Below the pieces are notes generated by a model. The model did not search any database. It saw only the letters and a list, made by a program, of their open reading frames with translations, and was not told where the DNA came from. A DNA stretch of 59,794 nucleotides from the NCBI GenBank assembly GCA_016926235.1, contig JAFGOZ010000398.1, positions 1 through 59,794 of the forward strand, read 5' to 3'. The stretch is from Bacteroidales bacterium (lineage in GTDB: Bacteria; Bacteroidota; Bacteroidia; Bacteroidales; UBA10428). A program made the position numbers and the translations under genes. Positions 14,090 through 23,020 of this stretch are shown piece after piece. Each line of letters opens with the position of its first letter. Position 1 is the stretch's first letter.

Positions 14090-16873
14090 TTAGCTTCCCG
14101 AAAAGTCAAAAAACAACCTCATAGACTTTGCACGGGCTTTCCAGTAGTCAAAATACATGTTTTTTCTGCCTGATGGCCCCATATTATCAGGTATCTGGGA
14201 TTTGGTGCCTATTGGCGGAATTGCCTGCAGGAAGGACAAGTCGCCTGTTGGGAATGGAGGAGCCGTGTTGAATGATTGCTCCGGAGTTTCCGGTGTAAAC
14301 AGGCGCATAAAAATATCTTCGTCATTGGATACTACTGTGAGTGGCTGACCATTTGTCATAAGTTTCATCCAGTACATCCTTGAATGATAGCCTTTAAACT
14401 CAGGGTATACAAAGTCTTTAACACCTGTAATGGTATTGTTATAGTCTTTATCCCACACTCCCAATGAATTTCCTTTCATGCGGTTTTTCCATACACGATA
14501 AGGGCCATCGCCAAACCATTGCACTGCTTTTACCTCACTTTCGGGAAAGGAGAAGTTAATTCCCATAAAATCAGAAAGGTATTCCTGCGGCCGGTAAGCA
14601 ACATCCAGTTGAACCCATCCGGAGGGAAATATTTTCCATTGCACATACTTAAAATTACTTTCTTTCCCGTATTCATTTTCAATGAGAAGGGAATCGCCAT
14701 CCATGCGATAGTTCATCTTTTGGAAATCAGCTTTGCCATCACATAAAACAGGGCCATTGCCGAGGGGAATAATACCATTGCTGTTCTTGGCCCGCTCCAG
14801 TAATCCGTTGTTTTTATTGAAGGTAATGGTTATTTCATTTACGGAAACTATCAATAAGGAGTCCTTCTCTTCTGTCTGAATTTTACCTTCCCCGTTTTTT
14901 ATTACCACTTGCCCTGCAACATCCCCGGGCAATGATACAGGCCAGCTCCAGGTAAATAGTATATGGTCGAATGCATCCAGGGCAGTTACGTATAATACAT
15001 CGAAGTTCTTCCAATCTTCTGGTAATGTCAGGTTTAAGTATCCCCAGTCGCCGGGTTCGATAGAAGGTGTGGGAATGCCACCTGTTTTGTTGGTCTCTTT
15101 TCTATCCGGGCCGGGACCGGAATATTTTGTTAGTTTCCATTTAAATGTACACTGGTTCATATTGGTGTAGTGGTATCGGTTCTCAATCTTTAGTCTTCCG
15201 TCGAATGCAGGGGTTATTTCTTTCGGTTCAAAATATACCGGGCTCCAGACCTCTTTTACGGTATAGAAACTACCCTCCTTTTCACGGTAGGGGCCAAGTA
15301 TGCCATCTGCGCCATGGTTGCCGTCAGTGTCTATAATGCCATTTTTATCTTTGCGGACCACACCTTCATCAGATAAGTCCCAGAGAAAGCCGCCGGCAGA
15401 GAGGGGCAGATGCCACATAAGTTCCCAGTAGTCGTCGAGGCCGGCGCCATGGCCGCCATCGTATAGGCCGTGCAAGAATTCTGTTGGAAAAACAACTTCA
15501 TGGCCATGGAAGCATGTACCGGCCCCATAGTCATAATTTATGTAATGCTCGGTATTTGTACCCTTAAAGGTCTCCCAGGCTTGTATCACAGGCCGTTTTT
15601 GTATGTCCAGTTTTTCATACAGGGGCAGGAGATCGGGGTTATGGCCTCCTTCGTTACCGTTTACCCACATTACGATGGACGGGTGGTTCATATTGCTGGC
15701 AAGCATCTCGTGTACCAGCTTGGTACCCACTTCGGTATCGTATGCATCGTGCCATCCGGCCAGCTCGTCCAGCACAAACAGGCCCAGGGAGTCGCATACA
15801 TCCAGAAAATGCTTGTCAGGAGGGTAATGGGAATTTCGTACTGCATTCATGTTCATTTCCTTCATCAGTTCCACATCCTTTATACTCAGCTCTTTGCTCA
15901 CAGTACGTCCGGATGAAGGCCAGAAACTGTGGCGACATATACCTTTAAATTTGACCTTTGCTCCATTCACATAGATACCATCACGTTCACGTAACTCAAC
16001 AGTTCGAAAACCAAAGCGTTCGTTTACAACATGGCTTCCCGATGATGTGGTTAGTGTGAACTGAACTGTGTATAGATTGGGAAATTCAGGAGACCAAAGT
16101 TTCGGGTTGCTAACCTTTGTAGCCAGTTGAATTTTTGTATCACCAGCTTTAACAGCTTTTTCAAAAGCATCACCTGTTTTTTGGCCATCGAGGGTGTAAA
16201 TCTGAGCAGTAACTTTTCCGCTGTTTACACTCCCTTTTAATTTAACGTTGGCTGTAAATTCTCCATCGGCCCGGGCATTTAGCTCTAGTCCTTCAATGTA
16301 TTCTTTGGGTGTGGCTTCAAGGTATACAGGCCTGAATATTCCTCCAAATATCCAGTAATCGGCATGCCGTTCAGCCTTGTTTATGGACTCATTGGAGGAA
16401 TGTTTGGCTACACTTACTTCCAACTGGTTGGTTTTACCCACTTTTAATAGATCCGTAATATCATATGTAAACCGATAGAACGCGCCCTGATGCCTTGGCC
16501 CTGCAGGCTGACCATTTATTTTCACTTCTGTGTCGGTCATAGATCCCTCAAAAACGAGGCAAATGATTTTGTTTTGCCAGTTAGAGGGCACTTTGAATGT
16601 ATACTTATACATTCCTGTTTCTTTTCCTCTAACAGTGTCTTTATCCAGGCCATAATTATAGGTACCGAATCCTTCCAGTTCCCAGCAGGACGGTACGGGT
16701 ATTTTTGTCCATCGGCCGGCCTTATTGCCTTGTGTGCAATAAAAATCCCACTCTGTGGTATTGTCATTCCCGGTACCGGACAGGTACATATATTCGGTTT
16801 CCTGTGCTATTAAAGGAGTTGTAAATAGTATAACTGAAGTAAGTATAACAAGGGTTTGGTTTGAGTTTTTCAT
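14090..16873 (-). CDS. GH2-family glycoside hydrolase, beta-galactosidase-like
   Basis: The ATG at 16873 gives 927 residues starting with a signal peptide (cleavage near LIAQ); the frame's earlier ATG at 16897 only adds repeat-derived residues. Domain order is the GH2 one: sugar-binding jelly roll with WTKIPVPSCWE, GMYKYTF and the HADYWIFGGIFRPVYLE block, an Ig-like domain, then a TIM barrel with NSHYPPDKHFLDVCDSLG, the acid/base in NGNEGG (about residue 406) and the probable nucleophile Glu in PTEFLHG (about 464). C-terminal beta domains complete the family length. It would release galactose or glucuronate from pectin side chains in the periplasm. It is the last PUL gene; relics of a similar 3' end lie at 10683 and 12830. 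Confidence 0.88.
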   Translation of the reverse strand: MKNSNQTLVILTSVILFTTPLIAQETEYMYLSGTGNDNTTEWDFYCTQGNKAGRWTKIPVPSCWELEGFGTYNYGLDKDTVRGKETGMYKYTFKVPSNWQNKIICLVFEGSMTDTEVKINGQPAGPRHQGAFYRFTYDITDLLKVGKTNQLEVSVAKHSSNESINKAERHADYWIFGGIFRPVYLEATPKEYIEGLELNARADGEFTANVKLKGSVNSGKVTAQIYTLDGQKTGDAFEKAVKAGDTKIQLATKVSNPKLWSPEFPNLYTVQFTLTTSSGSHVVNERFGFRTVELRERDGIYVNGAKVKFKGICRHSFWPSSGRTVSKELSIKDVELMKEMNMNAVRNSHYPPDKHFLDVCDSLGLFVLDELAGWHDAYDTEVGTKLVHEMLASNMNHPSIVMWVNGNEGGHNPDLLPLYEKLDIQKRPVIQAWETFKGTNTEHYINYDYGAGTCFHGHEVVFPTEFLHGLYDGGHGAGLDDYWELMWHLPLSAGGFLWDLSDEGVVRKDKNGIIDTDGNHGADGILGPYREKEGSFYTVKEVWSPVYFEPKEITPAFDGRLKIENRYHYTNMNQCTFKWKLTKYSGPGPDRKETNKTGGIPTPSIEPGDWGYLNLTLPEDWKNFDVLYVTALDAFDHILFTWSWPVSLPGDVAGQVVIKNGEGKIQTEEKDSLLIVSVNEITITFNKNNGLLERAKNSNGIIPLGNGPVLCDGKADFQKMNYRMDGDSLLIENEYGKESNFKYVQWKIFPSGWVQLDVAYRPQEYLSDFMGINFSFPESEVKAVQWFGDGPYRVWKNRMKGNSLGVWDKDYNNTITGVKDFVYPEFKGYHSRMYWMKLMTNGQPLTVVSNDEDIFMRLFTPETPEQSFNTAPPFPTGDLSFLQAIPPIGTKSQIPDNMGPSGRKNMYFDYWKARAKSMRLFFDFSGS

Positions 16874-16919
16874 AGTATTATTTTGTCTTTTATACATTAT
16901 AATATTTATTATAAAAATT

Positions 16920-17388
16920 GTTCACGCAAAGTCGCAAAGTTGTGCGCAAAGACCGCAAAGATTATAAATTATTTACTATTCTGTGAATATTATCCTTTAG
17001 AATTTTCGAATTAAAGTTAATGATAAGGCCCAATTTTATATCTGAAAGCTTTAAATAGGTTAACAATTGTGAAAAATTCACAGGGGCTAAAGATTCAACC
17101 GATTTTATTTCAAGTATCACCAAATTATTGACTAATAAATCAACTCTATATCCTACTTGTTGTTTAACTTCTTTATATACAAAGGGCATTGGAACTTGCT
17201 GTTTTACATCATACCCAAGTTTCCTCAAATCATAAGCTAAAGCATTTTCATAAGCCGATTCTAATAATCCCGGACCGATATTTTTATGCAGGTCAATAGC
17301 TGCACCTATGATTTTATTTGACAATTCATTTTCATTCATTATCCTTTGCGTCCTTAGCATGTTTTCTCTTTGCGCCCTTTGCGTGAAC
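16920..17388 (-). mobile_element. Candidate GxxExxY unit bounded by inverted GCAAAG repeats
   Basis: The GxxExxY gene is enclosed by the perfect 12-bp inverted repeat GTTCACGCAAAG (16920-16931) and its complement (17377-17388). Inside each end are further direct copies of GCAAAG (TCGCAAAG, GCGCAAAGACCGCAAAG on one side; GGCGCAAAG and GGACGCAAAG on the other, read inward). The unit is ~470 bp and fills the space between a GH2 and a GH78 gene that are otherwise neighbours in the PUL. Mobility is inference; no target duplication was identified. Confidence 0.5.
16962..17339 (-). CDS. GxxExxY protein (PD-(D/E)XK nuclease-like)
   Basis: The start ATG at 17339 (MNENELSN) is chosen because the longer frame to 17360 is encoded by repeat DNA. 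The 125-residue product shows the defining GPGLLESAYE (GxxExxY) near residue 28, then VGYRVDLLVNNLVILEIKSVE with the D...ExK pattern of PD-(D/E)XK nucleases and SQLLTYLKLSDIKLGLIINF, the complete family length. The biochemical role of the family is not established; its fold implies DNA or RNA cleavage or binding. It has no metabolic link to the pectin genes around it and sits between inverted repeats, so it looks inserted. Confidence 0.88.
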   Translation of the reverse strand: MNENELSNKIIGAAIDLHKNIGPGLLESAYENALAYDLRKLGYDVKQQVPMPFVYKEVKQQVGYRVDLLVNNLVILEIKSVESLAPVNFSQLLTYLKLSDIKLGLIINFNSKILKDNIHRIVNNL

Positions 17389-17439
17389 CATTGCTTTTAA
17401 TAGTTTTATTGAGTAGTTGTTTTTTAAATTTCAAAGATT

Positions 17440-20214
17440 TTAGTTATCCACCACCTTAAACTCATAATTCCCCGATCCCACTCCAACAAGGGTATAGCCA
17501 TCTTCAATCCCAACAATTTTGACATCATTGACCTTATTTAAAAGCTTCCCCCCTTCGGTAATTACTTTTTCATTTTCAGTAGGAAGATATACAATAGCCT
17601 TAGTATTTACCGGAATTCCCACTTTTATGGTGGTAAAACCGGACTTCCTCTCCCAGCTACTGACAATTTCACCATAAGGAGACATGAAGCTAGCCTTAGC
17701 ACTGGTAATATCTCCTACAAATGATGGTTTTATTACTGGGTACTTATATGCAATAGAACTATCGGCTTGTTGAATGCCACATAGTCCTTTATAAAACCAC
17801 TCCATGATATGCCCAAGCATCATATGGTTATTGGAAACCACCGGAAGTGCCTGCCAGGACTCTGTAAGTGATGTGGCTCCCTTTCTAATTTGAAATCCAT
17901 AACCGGGAACATCATCCCTGTTATTCATTTCATAGAACAATTGAGATTCCCCTCCAAAAGTTAGCGCTTCAACAAGATAATGAAAGCCTATGTCGCCGGC
18001 AGTTAATGCCTTATCGTTATTTTGGATGGAATCAACCATGTTATGAAGCACTGCTTCTCTATCCTGCTCAGGGACCAATCCCAGGCACAATGGCATGGCC
18101 ATGGAGGTCTGGCTTCCGGTAGCATAGACTTTCCTGTCCGCATCGTAATATTTTTCATTAAAAGCTGCTTTAATCTCTTCGGCCAACTGCATAAAATTGT
18201 CTGCTTCTTCTGATTTTTTCATCAGGCGGGCCATTCGTGACATTAGTATTGCGTCATAATAATAGGTAGCTGTGGCCGTTACACCTTTAGGTGTAAGTTG
18301 AGCAACACCGGGCTTATTCGGGCCTAAATCATACCAATCTCCAAGACCGTAAGAAAGTATGTGATCTTCAGCTCTTGTGCCAAGGTATTGTATATACCTG
18401 GTCATCATGGGCCAAGCTTCCTGCATCACATTTGTATCACCATACCATTTATATATCAGCCATGGAAGAATAATGCCTGCGCTACCCCATTCCGGTGAAT
18501 CCGTAAATCCATACCCAAAATAAACATATTCAGGAGCAGTGCTTGGAATGAGGCCATTGTCTTCTTGAGAATACCCCATGTCCTTAATCATTTTTTGGTA
18601 TATGTTATAAATATCAAAATTATAATGTACCGAGCCTCCCATTAAATAGCTTTGCTCTAGCCATCCCAACTTTTCACGATGAGGACAATCGATCATCATG
18701 CTTTGAGTGTTGCTTTGAATCGCATATAATATCAACCTGCTTACCTTATTGAATAATTCATTGGAACATTTAAAATCTCCTACACGGGGAGTTGAATTAT
18801 AGGTATGCAAATGCTGAATATTTATTATCTCGGGAACGCCATTATTATTCGGTTCACCTGTTGGAACAGCATTTTCTATTTGTACGTAACGAAACCCATA
18901 GAAAGTAAACCAGGGCTGATAAAACTCCTCTTCTTCCCCTTTTAATGTATATTTCCAATAGTACGGGCTTCCGGTTGACTTTTGATTGATCCGGTTATTT
19001 TCGAATAATAACTCTCCCGGTCGTATAGTTATGGTTTGTCCCTTCTTACCTTTTACTTTAACGCGGATAATACCCGCCGCATTTTGTCCAAAGTCGAATG
19101 TAAAGGTATCTTCTGCCAATTTCATAACTGTATCCACCCTGAAAATTTCATTAACTTTAACCGGATGTGTGATTTCTGCTTCCAGCCTGCCATGTGGCGG
19201 CCTTACCAGCAATGCCTCTTTCCAGGAAGAAGCATCGAATGAAGGAATATCCCAGCCAGGTTGTTCCAATGTTGCATCATAATCTTCACCACTATAAATG
19301 CAACTATATGTAATGGGCGAGGGTGATGTTTTCCAACTTGCATCCGAAAGTATACTTTCGTGAGTGCCATCGGTATAAGTTATCTTTAAAACCGCAATCA
19401 TCTTTGGATTGCCGTAGGTCATTAATAACTTCTTATACCTTTCATTATTAATATTGTGAAACCCATTTCCAACCATCACTCCTATAGCATTTTCGCCTGG
19501 CCGGATATAGTCAGTGACATCATATGTATTATATAAACAGGTTTTACTGTAGTCTGTCCAGCCAGGTGAAAGAAAATCATCACTGATCTGATTTCCATTC
19601 ATAAAAGCTTTATATTGGCCCAACCCGGTAATGAAAATCAAGGCAGATTTTACATTTTTAGCAATCGAAAATTCTTTCCGAAATAATGGGACAACAGCCC
19701 TAAGCTCTGCTTTGCCCTTGGCACTGCTAAACCATGGACTAACTCCTGGAACAAGATACAGCGAATCTGCCAATTCTTCATAGCCGATCCATTTTGCCCC
19801 ACTCCAGTCAGTTGAATCAAATAATGCAGTAATAAATGTTCCTGTTTCACTCCATGACGATTCCCCACCTTCCTTATCCCAGATTTTTACTTTCCAGAAA
19901 TATGTTTTGCCTGCTTCCAAAGGCATTCCTTCATAAGGTATTGATAACGACTGATCCGACTCTACCTTTCCACTGTTCCAATGGTTTCCTTCATTCTTAC
20001 GTAAAGTATTCTCCTCATCTGAAACAATAATCTGATAGGCTGTTTGAGACTGGTTTCTTTCTTCGGAAGTCATAATCCAGCTAAACTTAGGTGTTTTACC
20101 AATGCCTGTCGGATTTATTTTCTGATCACATTTTATCTCAGCAATATCAATTGTTCTTGAACATGATAAGCTGATGAAAATTACCGAAGAGAGAAACCAG
20201 ATGTATTTTCTCAT
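17440..20214 (-). CDS. GH78 alpha-L-rhamnosidase, lipoprotein
   Basis: A 924-residue enzyme with a lipoprotein signal peptide (IFISLSCS, lipobox Cys at residue 18). N-terminal Ig-like and jelly-roll domains (FSWIMTSEERNQSQTAYQI; LGQYKAFMNGNQI; DYSKTCLYNTYDVTDYI) precede the (alpha/alpha)6 barrel with DCPHREKLGWLEQ (about residue 506), TDSPEWGSAGI, YGLGDWYDLG and the C-terminal GATSLTESWQ...SNNHMMLGHIMEW, all standard GH78 blocks. The motif differs from the textbook DCPQRDER form found in the second GH78 here, so substrate linkage may differ. It removes terminal L-rhamnose from pectin fragments, probably in the periplasm. DUF3826 precedes it by 18 bp. Confidence 0.9.
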   Translation of the reverse strand: MRKYIWFLSSVIFISLSCSRTIDIAEIKCDQKINPTGIGKTPKFSWIMTSEERNQSQTAYQIIVSDEENTLRKNEGNHWNSGKVESDQSLSIPYEGMPLEAGKTYFWKVKIWDKEGGESSWSETGTFITALFDSTDWSGAKWIGYEELADSLYLVPGVSPWFSSAKGKAELRAVVPLFRKEFSIAKNVKSALIFITGLGQYKAFMNGNQISDDFLSPGWTDYSKTCLYNTYDVTDYIRPGENAIGVMVGNGFHNINNERYKKLLMTYGNPKMIAVLKITYTDGTHESILSDASWKTSPSPITYSCIYSGEDYDATLEQPGWDIPSFDASSWKEALLVRPPHGRLEAEITHPVKVNEIFRVDTVMKLAEDTFTFDFGQNAAGIIRVKVKGKKGQTITIRPGELLFENNRINQKSTGSPYYWKYTLKGEEEEFYQPWFTFYGFRYVQIENAVPTGEPNNNGVPEIINIQHLHTYNSTPRVGDFKCSNELFNKVSRLILYAIQSNTQSMMIDCPHREKLGWLEQSYLMGGSVHYNFDIYNIYQKMIKDMGYSQEDNGLIPSTAPEYVYFGYGFTDSPEWGSAGIILPWLIYKWYGDTNVMQEAWPMMTRYIQYLGTRAEDHILSYGLGDWYDLGPNKPGVAQLTPKGVTATATYYYDAILMSRMARLMKKSEEADNFMQLAEEIKAAFNEKYYDADRKVYATGSQTSMAMPLCLGLVPEQDREAVLHNMVDSIQNNDKALTAGDIGFHYLVEALTFGGESQLFYEMNNRDDVPGYGFQIRKGATSLTESWQALPVVSNNHMMLGHIMEWFYKGLCGIQQADSSIAYKYPVIKPSFVGDITSAKASFMSPYGEIVSSWERKSGFTTIKVGIPVNTKAIVYLPTENEKVITEGGKLLNKVNDVKIVGIEDGYTLVGVGSGNYEFKVVDN

Positions 20215-20232
20215 ACTTGAAAATTTAAATGC

Positions 20233-20910
20233 TTAATTTTGTTTTTCTTCTTCCGCTTTTTTACGTTCCAGCATATCCTTTTCGGCCTGCTTTAGATCAA
20301 TTCCGGCTTTGGACAAATAATTGTTTATCCTTCCTTTGTATTTACCGAAAGTTGCATGTTTTTTATCTGATGTTTCCCGATCCATAGCCAATTCGCGTGC
20401 CTCAACAAGACAAGCATAGATAAATCTTTTTTGTTCATCGGTCAAGTCCGGTAACATCTCCATATACACCTGATAGGTTCTAGGCATTACGCTGTAGGTC
20501 ATACCATCTTTTACTTTCACAACCTGCTCAGCTGTCAATTCGGATGCCAACCTGCCAATATATGCAGCATGCAATTCGTACAACTGCACTGTAGCAGCCA
20601 TCTTTACAGCATCAACCTGAAGATTTATTGCTTCTTTTTCCAGTCCGGCCTGAGCTTTTATTTCTTTTACTTTGGCATCCCTTGTATCATGAATATTTGC
20701 AAGATCTTTGTATTGCTGAACAACAATATTACGTACACGGATATATTTTTCAGGATCAGCAACCGGGCTTAGTACATCGGGTAAAAACTTGCCAACCCGT
20801 TCAATCAGAACACGGGTATAAGCCGTATCGGGATCTGGAGATTCTTCTTGTGCATTAATAATTATAGATGTAAGAAATGCTATCCCCAGGATAAATAGAT
20901 AATTCTTCAT
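20233..20910 (-). CDS. DUF3826 protein, exported
   Basis: A 225-residue protein from the ATG at 20910, with a signal peptide (cleavage near INAQE). The mature part is almost entirely helical and matches DUF3826: ADPEKYIRVRNIVVQQYKDL, then a helical hairpin rich in Lys/Glu, TYSVMPRTYQVYMEMLPDL and TDEQKRFIYACLVEARELAMD. This family is known from pectin and rhamnogalacturonan PULs of Bacteroidota, usually beside rhamnosidases, but has no assigned activity. The Lys/Glu-rich C-terminus could be a coiled coil. Placement between a GH78 and a beta-helix gene supports a pectin-linked role; enzyme versus binding protein is open. Confidence 0.82.
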   Translation of the reverse strand: MKNYLFILGIAFLTSIIINAQEESPDPDTAYTRVLIERVGKFLPDVLSPVADPEKYIRVRNIVVQQYKDLANIHDTRDAKVKEIKAQAGLEKEAINLQVDAVKMAATVQLYELHAAYIGRLASELTAEQVVKVKDGMTYSVMPRTYQVYMEMLPDLTDEQKRFIYACLVEARELAMDRETSDKKHATFGKYKGRINNYLSKAGIDLKQAEKDMLERKKAEEEKQN

Positions 20911-21040
20911 TGTCATTTTATTTAGCTCTCAGGCGTTACCTTCGGTGAACTCACCAGCTCGGTTCAGCCTGAAATTTGTTGTAATTATATATGGAGCGAT
21001 GCCCCACGCTTTAAAATATAGGACATTCAGCCTTATTAAC

Positions 21041-22924
21041 TTATTTTAATAAGTCATGTAAATCTTTAAATTCAGCTTCCAAACCAGCTTTATTTTTAAT
21101 CTCATCTGACACCTCAGGACCATTGTTTTTCCATTCATTGCCGGGTCCGGGCGTATTGGAGAAAAATTTATCTTTTTCTGTCCAGTTATTTATAGATCTT
21201 ATATAGGAAGAACCTTCATCAAAATATATGTATTGGTAATGCTCCGGGATGTGAGCATATGGTGCCTTCTCCAGATTTTCGATCCGGTTTTCACTTATTT
21301 CTGTATTTGGTTGTGCTGATAAGGTGTATATTCCGCCAACGTCGTACATATTTTTGGCAAAATGATGAATGTAATTTGCATGAACCCTGTTGTTCTTCAT
21401 ACAGGTGATAGTTTTAGTCCATCCCCACCCTATGCATATGCCTGAATAATTAAGATTACTTACTTCATTATGTTCAATATTTACATTTTGGGCGTACCCA
21501 ACGCTTATACCCACGCAACCCCAGTCCTCATTGGTACAATCAGTTATAAGATTGTTTTTAATTGTTTCAAACTGACAGACTTCCCTTTCATCAGTTGGAT
21601 TATAAGGGACATGGGCTTCAAAGACCTCACTGCCAAAGAAGCCCATTTGCAAACCGGTTCCTCCAATATCATTGATAATACAACCTTCAACCAGATTATG
21701 ATTGGTACCACTCACAAAATCGAGTGCGGAACCAGCCATATGCTGGAACCTGCATCGTTGGAAGTGAATATTGTTGGCATTTTCAACTGTCACACCGGCT
21801 GATTGTCTTTCAATCCAGGCCTGGTTTTCCAGACCAGCCTTATCGGGTGTTCCCGGTTCGAGAAGCTTATAGGCATCCGTAATAGACCATCCTGCCTGCA
21901 AAGGTACATGGCCTTGTTTCGATGGCCTCATCCAGGCGGCATGTTCAAATTGGACTCCCTTAAAATAGATATGTGATACCGGATTATCCAGGGTACCTTT
22001 AATACTTAAAATATTTTCAAGATATGGCACCACCACCTCATCTTTTGCCAGGTTTTCATCATCTTTAGGCCAATAGTATACCTTCCCCGCATTTACATCT
22101 TCAAACCATTCACCAGGTTGATTTAAAAGTTCCGGTGCATTGGCAAAATAAAAAGCAGAATTGCCATTAAGGTCTTTTTTCTCATCTATGAAAGGTGCCG
22201 GCCATGGATGCTCGAATTCAATATGACTCTCAGGTTGATAAAAAGTAACCCGGGCTGAATCGCCTGCAATATCAATGGATTTTACTCTAAGAATGGCAAT
22301 TGCCCACCACTGATGAATGACAAATTCCAGCTGATCAATATGGGTCAACGATGTTTTTGGAATGGGTATCCATAATTCCTGTTTAGCTTTATTCACTGAA
22401 AGAATACGGTCTAAGGTCCCATCATTCAGGTTACTTGCACGGACAGCTTTGTTATTATTTATCCATAATTGCCGGAATTCCAGGTTTCTGCCGCCAACTT
22501 TCGGAATGTCAGCCACCCAGATCTTCCCTTTGGTTTTGGATGGCAACCCGGGAAGATCGGCATCCATAAGTTTCCAACCTGCAACTACCATTCCTCCACT
22601 TATTACAGGTGCTTCGCCCGGAGCGGCCTCAATCCAGGTAGGGCTGTCTTCCGTGCCGCTGTCTTCAGGACGAAGGATAACGGGTTCAACCTGCTGATAA
22701 AGACCTCCCTTTAAGATGATGTGAACCCCTCCTTTTATGGAAGGATCATTTAAACGCCTTAATTCACGGATCTTTCGAACGGCCATTAAAACCGTTTTCA
22801 AAGGTTTTTCTTTAGTGCCCGAATTACTGTCATTACCATTGGGTGACACCCAAATATCGATGGCGTTTAATTGAAAACTGAAAAATAAAATTAGAATAGT
22901 TATGGTTAAAGTTTTAATTTTCAT
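21041..22924 (-). CDS. Right-handed beta-helix carbohydrate-active protein (GH141-like)
   Basis: A 627-residue exported protein with a signal peptide (IILFFSFQLNA-type core, cleavage before IDIWVSPNG). DIWVSPNGNDSNSGTKEKP is the classic start of parallel beta-helix enzymes; later blocks such as VTVENANNIHFQRCRFQHMAGSAL, NLVEGCIINDIGGTGLQMG and NVNIEHNEVSNLNYSGICIGWGW are successive helix coils, with a beta-domain inserted early (ISGGMVVAGWKLMD). The overall layout resembles GH141 (fucosidase/xylanase) and related pectin-PUL proteins. I cannot assign the substrate. It lies upstream of DUF3826, separated by 130 bp with no clear gene content. Confidence 0.7.
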   Translation of the reverse strand: MKIKTLTITILILFFSFQLNAIDIWVSPNGNDSNSGTKEKPLKTVLMAVRKIRELRRLNDPSIKGGVHIILKGGLYQQVEPVILRPEDSGTEDSPTWIEAAPGEAPVISGGMVVAGWKLMDADLPGLPSKTKGKIWVADIPKVGGRNLEFRQLWINNNKAVRASNLNDGTLDRILSVNKAKQELWIPIPKTSLTHIDQLEFVIHQWWAIAILRVKSIDIAGDSARVTFYQPESHIEFEHPWPAPFIDEKKDLNGNSAFYFANAPELLNQPGEWFEDVNAGKVYYWPKDDENLAKDEVVVPYLENILSIKGTLDNPVSHIYFKGVQFEHAAWMRPSKQGHVPLQAGWSITDAYKLLEPGTPDKAGLENQAWIERQSAGVTVENANNIHFQRCRFQHMAGSALDFVSGTNHNLVEGCIINDIGGTGLQMGFFGSEVFEAHVPYNPTDEREVCQFETIKNNLITDCTNEDWGCVGISVGYAQNVNIEHNEVSNLNYSGICIGWGWTKTITCMKNNRVHANYIHHFAKNMYDVGGIYTLSAQPNTEISENRIENLEKAPYAHIPEHYQYIYFDEGSSYIRSINNWTEKDKFFSNTPGPGNEWKNNGPEVSDEIKNKAGLEAEFKDLHDLLK

Positions 22925-22940
22925 ATCATTTTATTTTTTA

Positions 22941-23020
22941 CCGCAGAGGCGCAGAGAAGGCGCAAAGGTCACAGAGTTTATTCTTTGCGGACTCTGTGCA
23001 TTCTTTATGCTCTTTGCGGT
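22941..23020. repeat. GCAAAG/GCAGAG-type repeat cluster
   Basis: Between two PUL genes lies ACCGCAGAGGCGCAGAGAAG, then GCGCAAAGGTCACAGAG and, in inverted orientation, CTTTGCGGACTCTGTGCA and CTCTTTGCGGT. The halves could pair into a long imperfect hairpin. The same repeat family occurs at 16920, 17340, 25372, 41347 and 59591. Confidence 0.7.

Noticed and set aside
15470..15916. 148-codon plus-strand frame inside the GH2 gene
   Set aside because: It is antisense to a clearly coding region with intact catalytic motifs; codon-composition shadow.
20911..21040. Small RNA gene between DUF3826 and the beta-helix gene
   Set aside because: Some GC-rich short motifs are present, but no stable structure with a terminator could be drawn by eye.
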